From the NCBI RefSeq assembly GCF_001699815.1, contig NZ_MCGB01000057.1, positions 539,837 through 603,836 of the forward strand: a stretch of DNA of 64,000 nucleotides, written 5' to 3'. The number at the start of each line of letters is the position of its first letter. The stretch's first letter is position 1. Position numbers and translations under genes: made by a program. Of this stretch, positions 7,721 to 18,351 are shown piece by piece. This stretch comes from Ralstonia pickettii. GTDB lineage: Bacteria; Pseudomonadota; Gammaproteobacteria; Burkholderiales; Burkholderiaceae. Below the pieces are notes generated by a model, which was given only the letters and a program-made list of their open reading frames with translations, ran no database searches and was not told the DNA's origin.

Positions 7721-7929
7721 AGGGCCGATCGTGGCGGCGTTGCGCCCATCAAAAAATCCAGCGCATGCCGCCTCGCCTGCTATCGGCAGACGCTGCCAGG
7801 GAAGGGGCGACTGACCGTTTTGGGTCGGGAAGCGACCGTCGGCTATGCAAATTGACTGGATGTTTCGCCCCTTCAGAGCGTTACTGGTGTTACCGCCGCG
7901 GCTAGCGTGGCGGCCCACACCAGGAGCTC
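7721..7929. other. Intergenic region carrying a dispersed repeat
   Basis: No gene is seen. The stretch contains the sequence TGACCGTTTTGGGTCGGGAA followed by GCGACCGTCGGC (7812-7843), which resembles short dispersed intergenic phrases I recall from Ralstonia and Burkholderia genomes. Copy 2 of the 36-base repeat and a GC-rich partial dyad (CCGCCGCGGCTAGCGTGGCGG, roughly 7893-7914) come before the DUF3489 gene. Confidence 0.45.
7848..7883 (+). repeat. 36-base dispersed repeat, copy 2
   Basis: This copy matches 5080-5115 at 34 of 36 positions in the same orientation. It is preceded by the TGACCG...GGTCGG phrase that copy 1 lacks, so the shared core is limited to about 36 bases. Confidence 0.8.
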
Positions 7930-8317
7930 ATGATGAACAAATCCCCGACCCCGAAAGGCACCCGGCCGTGCCTCCACGACCAAGTCTGCAACCGGTCCGG
8001 AGAAGAGCCGTAAAGGCCTCAAGGCAACTCAGGCCAAGGCCCCCGCCTCCGCCAGTCGCCGCCGGGCCACCAAGCCCCCTCCCGCTGCGGCTTCAAGTGA
8101 AGCCGTGGAGGCTTTCGCCACCAAGCAGGCCCAACCGATTGCCCTGCTCAAACAAGCCTCCGGCGCCAGCCTGGCTGATCTGATGAGCGCCACCGGATGG
8201 CAGGCCCACTCCGTGCGCGGCGTGATCAGCGGTGTGTTGCGCAAGCGCCTGCAACTGCTGGTGATCTGCGAAACGGTTGAGGGGAATGATGCGTTCAGTC
8301 ATCACTCGACGCGTTGA
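7930..8317 (+). pseudogene. DUF3489 protein gene broken by a frameshift
   Basis: An AGGAG ribosome site precedes two tandem ATG codons (7930, 7933), and the frame starts MMNKSPTPKGTRP. After about 13 codons it runs into nonsense and stops. Shifting by one base near 7967-7972 restores a continuous protein: a Lys/Ala-rich linker (TKSATGPEKSRKGLK), then the DUF3489 core EAFATKQAQPIALLKQ, GASLADLMSATGWQAHSVRG and GVLRKRL. The core resembles a small helix-turn-helix-like domain common in proteobacterial accessory regions. The end after ICETVEG also departs from the family, so the 3' end may be damaged too. Either a one-base insertion has inactivated the gene or there is a sequencing error. Confidence 0.7.
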
Positions 8318-8653
8318 ATGCGCTCTTCCAACTGGGGCTTGAGACAGCCCAGCACGCCGCTCAGCCGTCCGGCCGATTCAGTCTGAAATACGCGTTCAGC
8401 AGTGAGGACTTGTGCACCACGCCAAGCAATGTCTGCGGAGCACCGTTGCCTCCCACGGCGGGTATACCGAAAGCTGCGGGCGCTTGGCGACGCACCGACA
8501 AGCGATCCGAGGTCACCGCTACGTGACTCCCCAACCCTGTAGCCGGCTGAACGCGTTCCTCGCCGCCGTCATATCGCCACAGAACCGCCTGCGCAGGGGG
8601 CGAGCAGAACCCTGTGACACGTAACGACCCGATGCGCCACGCTCAGCGCGCGA
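8318..8653. other. Gene-free stretch between the DUF3489 relic and gloB
   Basis: About 335 bases without a recognisable gene. Short open frames exist on the plus strand, but their composition is not protein-like and none has a ribosome site. No convincing terminator follows gloB. Confidence 0.4.
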
Positions 8654-9427
8654 TCATTGAAAGTTGTTTTTCCATTCGCGAAGCGCGGCAAAGACGTGCA
8701 CATCGCCAAGACTGGCTGACGGCAACCGACTGAGCGACTGCCGCACGCTGGGTTCGCGCGAGCGAAGGAACGGGTTGATCTGACGCTCGAGCCCAAGGCG
8801 GCTCGGTAGCGTCGGCAATCCTTGCGCGCGCAACATCTCGCAATAGGGCACGTGGCGGGCCAGAGCTTCGTTAGATGGTTCGACCGTCTGCGCGAACCGC
8901 AGGTTGGCTAGCGTGTATTCATGCGCGGGACACACTTGCGTCTGCGCGGGCAAGGCCGCGAGCGTATCGAGAGATGCCAGCATCTGCTCCGGTGTGCCCT
9001 CGAACAACCTTCCGCAGCCTCCCGAAAACAGCGTGTCCCCGCAAAACAAGAGCGGTCCATCGGGGCAGGCAGCACTGAAATAAGCGATGTGGCCGGCGGT
9101 ATGTCCCGGCACATCGATCACCTCAAACTGCTGCTCCAAGACATCCACCCGATCGCCCTGCCTCAGCCGGCGCGCAGGCTCGGGAATCGGCTCGCCCGCC
9201 GGACCGTAGACAGCAGCGCCGGTTTGCTGGCGCAGCGCCTGCACTCCGCCGACATGGTCGGAGTGATGGTGCGTCAGAAGTATCCCCTGCAGAACCAGAC
9301 CGTGCTTCTGCAGATAGTCGAGCACTTGTGCAGACTCCCCAGGATCCACGACCCAAGCGTGTCGCTCATCATGCAATACCCAAATGTAGTTGTCAGCGAA
9401 CGCCGGCAACGGTCGAAGTGTCAACAT
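8654..9427 (-). CDS. gloB: Hydroxyacylglutathione hydrolase (glyoxalase II)
   Basis: This enzyme hydrolyses S-lactoylglutathione to D-lactate and glutathione, the second step of methylglyoxal detoxification. The 257-residue protein is a metallo-beta-lactamase-fold enzyme with the metal motif THHHSDH (52-58). Further blocks are VDPGES near residue 28, VPGHTAGHIAYF, LFCGDTLFSGGCGR and VCPAHEYTLANLRFA, and it ends in the C-terminal helical substrate domain. ATG at 9427 fits the family start MLTLRPLPAFADNYIW. It lies 13 bases downstream of a deleted gshA gene and in the same run as gloA, so the genes form a glutathione-dependent detoxification unit. Confidence 0.95.
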   Translation of the reverse strand: MLTLRPLPAFADNYIWVLHDERHAWVVDPGESAQVLDYLQKHGLVLQGILLTHHHSDHVGGVQALRQQTGAAVYGPAGEPIPEPARRLRQGDRVDVLEQQFEVIDVPGHTAGHIAYFSAACPDGPLLFCGDTLFSGGCGRLFEGTPEQMLASLDTLAALPAQTQVCPAHEYTLANLRFAQTVEPSNEALARHVPYCEMLRAQGLPTLPSRLGLERQINPFLRSREPSVRQSLSRLPSASLGDVHVFAALREWKNNFQ

Positions 9428-9440
9428 GGGGAGCCAGCCT

Positions 9441-9854
9441 TCAGACAAATTCCAGCGCCGACGGCGCCTCGGCTTGCGCGGCGTTGAGTTCATCGCTCGC
9501 CGCCAGCGCGGCCAGTTGACCGACGACTCCGTATAGATAGAAGCGGTTGGGCTCTTCATCCGTAGTGCACAACGAGAGCGAGCGCGATTGCGAGGATCGG
9601 TCGACCGGCAGCATGGGCGAAAACACCGCCCCCGGGGCATTCAGATGCTCGTCCACGCCCTTGCCGGCGTTGGCCCGATAAAAACCGCCCACGACGTGCT
9701 GCCCGATCATGTAGACAACAGGTTCGGCCACGGCGCCGTGCAATCGCTCCCTCGTCGGCACCCCTTCCTGGATGATGACGCGGCTAAGCGGCTGACTATC
9801 CTTGGTAACAGCCGAAAGCGGGCCCGAGAGCGCGGTGAAGAGATGAGGAATCAT
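9441..9854 (-). pseudogene. Glutamate-cysteine ligase gene (gshA type) with a large internal deletion
   Basis: The 137-residue product begins MIPHLFTALSGPL, which matches the very start of the proteobacterial glutamate-cysteine ligase family found in Ralstonia and relatives. It then jumps straight to family C-terminal sequence: VIIQEGVPTRERLHGAVAEP, VVYMIGQHVVGGFYR, DEHLNAPGAVF and PNRFYLYGVV. Complete enzymes are about 430 residues, so roughly 290 central residues, including most of the ATP-grasp-like catalytic core, are gone while the frame is kept. It cannot be expected to make gamma-glutamylcysteine. It sits between gloA and gloB, where a full copy would make biological sense. Alternatively it could be retained as a short protein with another role. 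Confidence 0.7.
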
Positions 9855-9913
9855 GGCGCGTTGCTTCCGAGATCAGATCAGGCACGCTGAGCCATGCCCG
9901 CGCGATGGCACGC

Positions 9914-10309
9914 TCAGCGATAGTGACCGAGGCGCTCAAGCACCTCGATCTTGTAGCCGTCCGGATCCTGGATGAAGAAGAAGCGGGCTAGCAACGCATC
10001 GTTTGCCTTGAATTCCTTGACCGCCAGCGGCTCGTAGCCCGCCCTGAGCAATTCGGCATGCTTGGTGGCCACATCGTCGACAACCACGGCCACATGGCCA
10101 TAGCCGTCGCCGTGGGTGTAGGGCTCCTGGCGGCCCTTGTTCAAAGTCAGTTCCAGTTCAACATCGTTCTCTGCATTGCGCAGGTAGACGAGCCCGAAGT
10201 CCGGAAAATCGAGCGTATGCGAGGGCGTGAGGTCCAGTACCTCGCGGTAAAACTTCAGCGACGCGTCCAGGTCGCGCACGCGGATCATCGTATGGATGAG
10301 CTTGGCCAT
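9914..10309 (-). CDS. gloA: Lactoylglutathione lyase (glyoxalase I)
   Basis: This enzyme isomerises the hemithioacetal of methylglyoxal and glutathione to S-lactoylglutathione. The 131-residue protein is a single VOC-fold chain with the expected metal ligands: His in LIHTMIRV near the N-terminus, Glu in VELELT, His in GYGHVAV and Glu in YKIEVLE near the C-terminus. The conserved DLDASLKFYREVL and FIQDPDGYKIE blocks are present. ATG at 10309 lies three bases after the stop of the upstream ribbon-helix-helix gene and has no ribosome site of its own, so it is probably translated by coupling. It works with gloB downstream. Confidence 0.95.
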   Translation of the reverse strand: MAKLIHTMIRVRDLDASLKFYREVLDLTPSHTLDFPDFGLVYLRNAENDVELELTLNKGRQEPYTHGDGYGHVAVVVDDVATKHAELLRAGYEPLAVKEFKANDALLARFFFIQDPDGYKIEVLERLGHYR

Positions 10310-10312
10310 GTT

Positions 10313-10660
10313 TCAGTGGGTAGTCTGTAGTGTTCTCTTCTGCGGTGCCATCTGTGCCTGCATCACCCCCTCAGCCTGCCGTGCAGCTTCGAGCTGGTCG
10401 CATTTGCGACGAAGGTAGCGCAGACAGGTCACCCGCAGGAAGGACGTGAAATTCTGAACGTCGCCCCTGTGATGCAGGATCTCGTCGTGAAACTGGACGA
10501 TCAGCGCGTTGGTGGTCATGTTTTCATCCGCGGCGAGGATCGCCAAGGTATCCCAGACAAAGTTTTCCAGCCGGATGCTGGTGTGTACCCCATGAATGCG
10601 CACGGAGCGCGTACGCGACTCATAAAGAATGGGATCAGCGGTGACGAAGAATTCACACAT
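10313..10660 (-). CDS. Ribbon-helix-helix domain protein (RHH_4 type)
   Basis: This 115-residue protein begins MCEFFVTADPILYESRTRSV and continues with IHGVHTSIRLENFVWDTLA, then DENMTTNALIVQFHDEI and FTSFLRVTCLRYL. The order is that of the RHH_4 family, small proteins with a predicted ribbon-helix-helix DNA-binding fold. A GGAGA ribosome site precedes ATG at 10660. It lies 38 bases after the GMC dehydrogenase gene and three bases before gloA, so it may be a local transcriptional regulator of this run. That role is an inference from position and fold. Confidence 0.85.
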   Translation of the reverse strand: MCEFFVTADPILYESRTRSVRIHGVHTSIRLENFVWDTLAILAADENMTTNALIVQFHDEILHHRGDVQNFTSFLRVTCLRYLRRKCDQLEAARQAEGVMQAQMAPQKRTLQTTH

Positions 10661-10698
10661 CGCAGTCTCCTGCAGAGGGTCAACCGACGCTGCGGCAC

Positions 10699-12267
10699 TC
10701 AGATCGAACGTTGCGACATCTGCTTGGCAATGTAGTCAGCCTGCCGGATAGCGAGCGTAACGATGGTCAATGTCGGGTTTTCCGAGCCGCCCGTGGTGAA
10801 CTGGCTGCCGTCGCTGATGAACAGATTCGCGATGTCATGTGTCTGCCCCCATTTATTGCAGACGCCATCCTGCGGGCGGGCGCTCATGCGGGCGGTACCC
10901 AGATTATGGGTCGACGGATACGGCGGCGTGCGGAACGTCTTGATCGCACCGACTGCACCGTAGATGCGCTCGGCCTGGGTGTAGGCGTGTTTGCGCATGG
11001 CGATGTCGTTTTCGTGATCATCGAAGTGCACATTCGGCACGTAGTTGCCCCATTGATCCTTGACGTTCGTATTGAGCGTAACGCGGTTCGTCTCACGCGG
11101 CATGTCTTCACCGACGAGCCACATACCCGCCAAATTCGTATAGTGATCCATCCACCACGCGAAGTCGGAACCCCATCCTCCCGGATTCAGAAAGGCTGCC
11201 ATGAACGGAATACCCAGCGACAGCGTTTCGAGTTCGTAACCGCCGACGAACCCACGACGGGTATCGTGGCGAGCCTCGTCACGCACAATGCCGGCCATGG
11301 TCGTGCCGCGGTACATGTGCACAGGCTCCTTGAATGCCGCATAAACCGACCCGGTCATATGGCGCATGTAATTGCGGCCGACCTGACCCGACGAATTGGC
11401 CAGACCGTCCTTGAACATGTTCGAAGCGGATAGCAGCAGCAGACGCGGTGTTTCGATGGAGTTCCCCGCCACGCAGACGATGCGCGCCTTTTGCCGCTGT
11501 TCCTTGCCGTCCTTGTCCATATAGATGACGGCATTCACGCGCCCCTTGTCATCGTGTTCGATGCGGGTGACATGCGCCTGCGTGCGCAACTCGAAATTGC
11601 CGGTAGCGTCTGCCTCGGGCAACTCGGTGTACAGCGTCGACCATTTGGCGCCGCTCTTGCAGCCCTCGAAGCAGAAGCCGAGCTGCATGCAGCGTGCGCG
11701 ACCCTTGCGCGGCTTGCTGTTGATGGCCATGTTGCCGGTGTGCACTTCCTTATAGCCGAGCCGGGTGGCGCCGTTGTACATCACCTTGAAGTTGTTGTTG
11801 CCCGGCAGGCCCGGGATGCCATTGGTGCGCGTGACGCCCATCTTGTCTTCGGCCTTGGCGTAATACGGCTCCAGCTCCTTGAGCGTGAGAGGCCAATCCA
11901 GCAGATTCGCTCCCTTGAGGTCGCCGTAGAGCGTCCGGGCTTGAAATTCATGCTCCTGGAAGCGCAGAGAAGCGCCGGCCCAGTGCGTGCTTGTACCTCC
12001 AACCGTCTTGCAGATCCAGGCAGGGAGTTCCGCAAAATCCTTGGCAATGCGCCAGCTTCCGGAGGTCGTGCGCTTGTCGAGCCAAGCCAGTTGGCTGAAG
12101 GCCTTCCATTCATCATTGATGAAGCTGGCATTCGACTGCTTGCCGCCCGCTTCCAGCACGACGACCTTGATGCCTTTCTGGCACAGCTCGTTGGCCAGCG
12201 TGCCGCCGCCGGCACCAGAACCGATGATCACGACGACCGAGTCATCGCTGAAATCAAACGTTGCCAT
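10699..12267 (-). CDS. GMC-family FAD-dependent dehydrogenase, large subunit of a three-component membrane dehydrogenase
   Basis: This 522-residue flavoprotein has the FAD-binding motif GSGAGGG (16-22) and the GMC signatures GGTSTHWAGASLRF, CVAGNSIETPRLLL and, near the C-terminus, THNLGTARM with GGSENPTLTIVTLA. It would oxidise a sugar, sugar acid or alcohol in the periplasm and hand electrons to the neighbouring cytochrome. Genes for a Tat-exported gluconate-2-dehydrogenase-subunit-3-like protein and a monohaem cytochrome c lie directly upstream, which defines the three-subunit class. ATG at 12267 follows a GGAGA ribosome site. The large subunit has no signal peptide of its own and is presumably co-exported with the Tat subunit. 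The substrate cannot be read from sequence. Confidence 0.9.
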   Translation of the reverse strand: MATFDFSDDSVVVIIGSGAGGGTLANELCQKGIKVVVLEAGGKQSNASFINDEWKAFSQLAWLDKRTTSGSWRIAKDFAELPAWICKTVGGTSTHWAGASLRFQEHEFQARTLYGDLKGANLLDWPLTLKELEPYYAKAEDKMGVTRTNGIPGLPGNNNFKVMYNGATRLGYKEVHTGNMAINSKPRKGRARCMQLGFCFEGCKSGAKWSTLYTELPEADATGNFELRTQAHVTRIEHDDKGRVNAVIYMDKDGKEQRQKARIVCVAGNSIETPRLLLLSASNMFKDGLANSSGQVGRNYMRHMTGSVYAAFKEPVHMYRGTTMAGIVRDEARHDTRRGFVGGYELETLSLGIPFMAAFLNPGGWGSDFAWWMDHYTNLAGMWLVGEDMPRETNRVTLNTNVKDQWGNYVPNVHFDDHENDIAMRKHAYTQAERIYGAVGAIKTFRTPPYPSTHNLGTARMSARPQDGVCNKWGQTHDIANLFISDGSQFTTGGSENPTLTIVTLAIRQADYIAKQMSQRSI

Positions 12268-12387
12268 ACATGTCTCCTGTATTGCGCACCAGCATGCCGC
12301 CGGCATTTTTGTCTCGCTCCGGTCAACGGGCTCGGCTCTGCGTCGAGCGCTTAACGGGCCTGAAGCGGAGGGTTGTTGCGACGCGTA

Positions 12388-12996
12388 TCAGCCCAGAAAC
12401 GGCGGCGGACTCGCTTCCACCGGGGGCGCTGGCAACCACTTCAGATCCTGGAAGCCGCGAGTGATATAGCCCCCCTTTTCCCACGCCGATCCCGGGTAGC
12501 CGAACGTGGCAAACGCCATTTCGTTGTCGTAGAGCGAGGTCACACACTGGCCTCGAACCGTGTTGAAGAAGGGCTTGCCTTCCATGGCCTTGACCGCTGC
12601 CAGGCGCCTCTTTGCGCTGGCCTTGATGAAACTGCCGCCAGCCAGCTTATCGAGCGCGGCAATACCTTCGTGCAACTGCGTGGCCGCCTGGGCGTCCTGA
12701 GCGGCTTTTGCATCCAGGTCTTTCACGAGCAGTGCATAAGCGGCGTCGGGCAGCTTGGCGTGGGGAAACAGCACACGCCCCATCTGCAGCAGCGTGTCGC
12801 CCTCGGCCTTGCTCAGCGCCTTGAGCTCGACAGCCCACACCGTAGACGGGGCCAGCAACGCCAGCGGGCTGCCGATGGCCAACGTGCCCACGAGCACGCC
12901 GGTACCTTTGAGCATGCTTCTACGTGTCAGCGTCAGTTCCTTCTTCGAAGCTGCCGCGCCCGGTTCTTGATCATGTGAAATGGGAATGACTTTCAC
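12388..12996 (-). CDS. Gluconate 2-dehydrogenase subunit 3-like protein with Tat signal
   Basis: This is the small subunit (202 residues) of the GMC dehydrogenase complex. It carries a twin-arginine signal LTRRSMLKG (23-31) followed by a hydrophobic stretch and a probable cleavage after VWA. The mature part has the family helices EGDTLLQMGRVLFPH and FFNTVRGQCVTSLYDNE, and ends with YITRGFQDLKWLP. The start codon is GTG at 12996, supported by a strong GGAGG site seven bases upstream. In characterised three-subunit dehydrogenases this subunit acts as the Tat carrier and folding partner of the flavoprotein, which matches the lack of a signal on the latter. The gene order cytochrome, subunit 3, GMC supports one complex. 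Confidence 0.9.
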   Translation of the reverse strand: MKVIPISHDQEPGAAASKKELTLTRRSMLKGTGVLVGTLAIGSPLALLAPSTVWAVELKALSKAEGDTLLQMGRVLFPHAKLPDAAYALLVKDLDAKAAQDAQAATQLHEGIAALDKLAGGSFIKASAKRRLAAVKAMEGKPFFNTVRGQCVTSLYDNEMAFATFGYPGSAWEKGGYITRGFQDLKWLPAPPVEASPPPFLG

Positions 12997-13093
12997 AGGC
13001 GTAACCTCCAGAATGTTCAGCGCTTGTCGCCATGCGGCGGACTGACGCGCGTTTTCACAATGTCACCACGAACAGCAAGACAGCTCGCTAAAC

Positions 13094-13435
13094 TCATTGA
13101 TCGGGGCAGTCGGCCAAAATCCACGCAGCCAGAATCCTGGCATCCGCATCGGACAACTGGGCCTGAGGCGGCATGGCAATCTCACCCCATTTTCCTGCCC
13201 CGCCTGACTTGATGCGCGCACCGAGGACAACGGGATTCCCGCCTTTGTATTTGGCCGCCACGTCTTTGTAGGCGGGCCCGACCACGCGTGATTCGACCGC
13301 GTGGCAACCAAGGCATGCATTCTGCGAGAGCAGCGCCTTGGCCCGGCCAACATCCAGTGCAGCATGCGACGCGCTCGCCGCCAATAGAGCAGCGCCAATC
13401 AATGCGCTGCGGAACAGGACGCGCAGGGTCTGCAT
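13094..13435 (-). CDS. Periplasmic monohaem cytochrome c of the GMC dehydrogenase complex
   Basis: This small class I cytochrome c of 113 residues has a signal peptide (1-25, ending SHA), a single haem-attachment motif CLGCH (41-45) and a plausible distal Met ligand in AMPPQ (M87). The pattern GPAYKDVAAKYKG resembles cytochrome c551/c552-type proteins. ATG at 13435 has a GAGGA ribosome site; an upstream in-frame ATG at 13489 would place 18 polar residues before the signal peptide. As the first gene of the run with the subunit-3 and GMC genes, it is the likely electron acceptor passing electrons to the respiratory chain. Confidence 0.92.
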   Translation of the reverse strand: MQTLRVLFRSALIGAALLAASASHAALDVGRAKALLSQNACLGCHAVESRVVGPAYKDVAAKYKGGNPVVLGARIKSGGAGKWGEIAMPPQAQLSDADARILAAWILADCPDQ

Positions 13436-13644
13436 GTGCGCGTCCTCACTTGACTTGGGCGGGATATTCAAGGGTGTCGTCTCCATCATGGATCTGGCTC
13501 CTCTCTGATGAAGGAGTTGATGGGACTATAGGAGCAAGCATGAGAGCACGGGTCACATCCCGTTATTCACAGGGGAAACCCTTGTGAAGCAATTGAGTCG
13601 GAATGACGCAAACGTGCGCGCAGTATGGGCTGGCTGGGCCTGAA

Positions 13645-13926
13645 CTAAAGTTCGAACTTGCGCTGCTGTTGTGTCTCAACGCACGCGATGACCGTTCCAC
13701 CTCGGGCAACGCATCCGCCCTGCAAGATCCGCATGGCATTCTGTTTGTTGCGCAGTAACGCCCCACGCCGCCCCGTTGCTCGTGTTTCGACAAACGGGGC
13801 GTGATCGCCAGGCTGCGGCCCAGGATCACTGAGAAAACGCACGCCGGTCCAGACCTCGGATGCCCTCAGGCAGCACGTGCCATTGCCCATCGATTGGGCC
13901 ACCCAACGCCAGTTGCTCGGGTTCAT
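13645..13926 (-). CDS. Hypothetical protein, about 93 residues
   Basis: The frame from ATG 13926 reads MNPSNWRWVAQSMGNGT, then LRASEVWTGVRFLSDPG, ALLRNKQNAMRILQGG and TVIACVETQQQRK. The composition looks protein-like, and an AGGCGGGG stretch precedes the ATG. I recognise no family. It stands alone between the cytochrome gene and the tRNA-Ser terminator. It may be a small accessory gene or a decayed remnant. Confidence 0.4.
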   Translation of the reverse strand: MNPSNWRWVAQSMGNGTCCLRASEVWTGVRFLSDPGPQPGDHAPFVETRATGRRGALLRNKQNAMRILQGGCVARGGTVIACVETQQQRKFEL

Positions 13927-13996
13927 CCCCGCCTGACTCATTACCGATATCGGCAGCAAAACCGGCTAACGGTACTGCCAAGAACGCGTAAACGAC

Positions 13997-14022
13997 AAAG
14001 CCCCGCCAATGGCGGGGCTTTG
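13997..14022 (-). terminator. Rho-independent terminator for tRNA-Ser
   Basis: The inverted repeat AAAGCCCCGCC/GGCGGGGCTTT with a three-base loop forms a stable GC-rich stem flanked by A and T residues on each side. It lies 40 bases downstream of the tRNA gene in its direction of transcription. The symmetry would let it act in both directions. Confidence 0.8.
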
Positions 14023-14060
14023 TTCGAACCAGGCTCCGTTTGACCGGGGCGCTGGACTTG

Positions 14061-14151
<91 letters not shown>

Positions 14152-14233
14152 GGTAACTGGGTCGCTGAATCGCGAAACCGCGACTATAACAGAATTTTTC
14201 CGGCCAGATCAAGAGGGCCCCGGCGCCACTCGA

Positions 14234-16980
<2,747 letters not shown>

Positions 16981-17040
16981 GCGGGGATTGTCGCAGAATC
17001 CGCCCGCCGGCCGGTTCCCACGGCAACGTCAGGCAGCGCG

Positions 17041-17873
17041 TGCGTCCAACGCCGGCTCCTCTGCGACCGGGCTGCTCCGGCCAATCCACCATCAGCACGC
17101 AGCTGTCCACGCTCGAAACCCGCCTGGGCTACCGCCTATGCGAACGCGGCCGCAGCGGCTTCCGGCTCACCGCGCGCGGCGAACGCTTCGTCGATTCCGC
17201 ACGCAAGCTGCTGGGCGCGCTCGATGTCTTCAGCGCAGAGGCCCGCAAGGTGGGGCGTACTCTGGTCGGCACGTTGAATCTCGGATTGATCGGTCATGCG
17301 CCCATCAACGCGAATGCGCGCATCAGTCAGGCCATCGAGCGCTTTCGGGAGCGCGATGAATCCGTGCATTTCATGGTCTCGGTGCGCCCGCCCGGGGAGC
17401 TGGAAGGACTGCTGCTCGACAACAAGATCCACATGGCGATCGGCTATTTCTGGCACCGTGTGCCGGCGCTGGACTACACGACGATCTTCCACGAGACGCA
17501 GCTTGCGTATGCGGGACGCGGCCATCCGCTGTTCCGCAAGGCTGGGGACGTGACGCCCGCGCAGGCGCTGGCGCACGCATGGGCGTGGCGCAGCTATCCG
17601 CTGCCCGAAGCGGCGGGGTCGCCGGCCGAGCGGCCGGTGACTGCGGTGGCAGACAACATGGAAGCGGTGGCAATGCTGGTGCTTTCGGGCCGGCACCTGG
17701 GTTACCTGCCGGAGCACTTTGCGGCGCCCTATGTGGCCCAGGGCCTGTTGACGCCGTTGGCACCGGCAGCCATGCGCTACGAGGTGCCGTTCGACATGGC
17801 GGTGCGCCGCGACGCCCGGCGCAATGATCTGCTGGCCGCCTTCATCGCTGACATGAAAGCGGCCCACGCCTGA
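17041..17873 (+). pseudogene. LysR-family transcriptional regulator, 5' truncated
   Basis: The frame contains the second half of a LysR winged helix-turn-helix (STISTQLSTLETRLGYRLCE, then GFRLTARGERFV) and the whole effector-binding domain (GTLNLGLIGHAPINAN through PFDMAVRRDARRNDLL). The first roughly 28 residues, including helix 1 and the start of helix 2, are missing. The upstream codons read RPTPAPLRPGCSG, which is unlike any LysR N-terminus, and no other frame supplies the missing part. DNA binding should therefore be lost. A GTG at 17041 could start a truncated protein. The gene is divergent from rarA, and the break lies within about 100 bases of the rarA start codon. Confidence 0.75.
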
Positions 17874-17890
17874 AAAGGCGGGGCAATCCG

Positions 17891-18316
17891 TCAGTTCGAT
17901 GCCCGCTGTACCAGCCCCATGAACGCCTTGGCGGGCAGCGGCCCGTGACACGATTGCGCGCCGTTGGACGCACGCAGCAGCAGCCACACGTTCTCGCTGG
18001 CCGGCGGCTGAATCACGAACGGCTGACGCGCCGAAGCCTCGGGCAGGCGCGGATCGGCCGGCGCCTGGATCGGCACGACCTGCCCGGCGTGGCCCTTCAC
18101 CAATGCGCTGCACTCGGCGCTGGGCAGCTCGGTCGCGTGCAGGAAATCCTTGTTGACCAAGGCCTCGGCCAGCACCGTGTCTGGCGCGGTGAGGAAGGAA
18201 TCGACGTCAAAACGGGACGCACCGGTGGAGGCACATCCCGCAAAGACGGCCGCCGCTGACGCAGCGACGGCAACAGCGGCTGCTCGGTGCAGCGACGTGG
18301 TGAACGGCAAAGGCAT
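17891..18316 (-). CDS. Small predicted lipoprotein of unknown function
   Basis: This 141-residue protein has a lipoprotein signal: a basic N-terminus, a hydrophobic Ala/Val-rich segment and a lipobox FAGC followed by ASTG. The mature part has no family I can name; it contains two further Cys residues (SAECSAL and AQSCHG), which may form a disulfide. ATG at 18316 is preceded by an AGGAG ribosome site seven bases away. It starts 35 bases after lolA stops, in the same direction, so it may be made from the same transcript and be sorted by the Lol machinery. Confidence 0.75.
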   Translation of the reverse strand: MPLPFTTSLHRAAAVAVAASAAAVFAGCASTGASRFDVDSFLTAPDTVLAEALVNKDFLHATELPSAECSALVKGHAGQVVPIQAPADPRLPEASARQPFVIQPPASENVWLLLRASNGAQSCHGPLPAKAFMGLVQRASN

Positions 18317-18351
18317 GGTCGGTCTCCTGGTCGAAAACCGGCCTGCACGCG

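Noticed and set aside
8412..8624. Short plus-strand open frames between the DUF3489 relic and gloB
   Set aside because: They overlap in different frames, lack ribosome sites and have no protein-like composition or known family.
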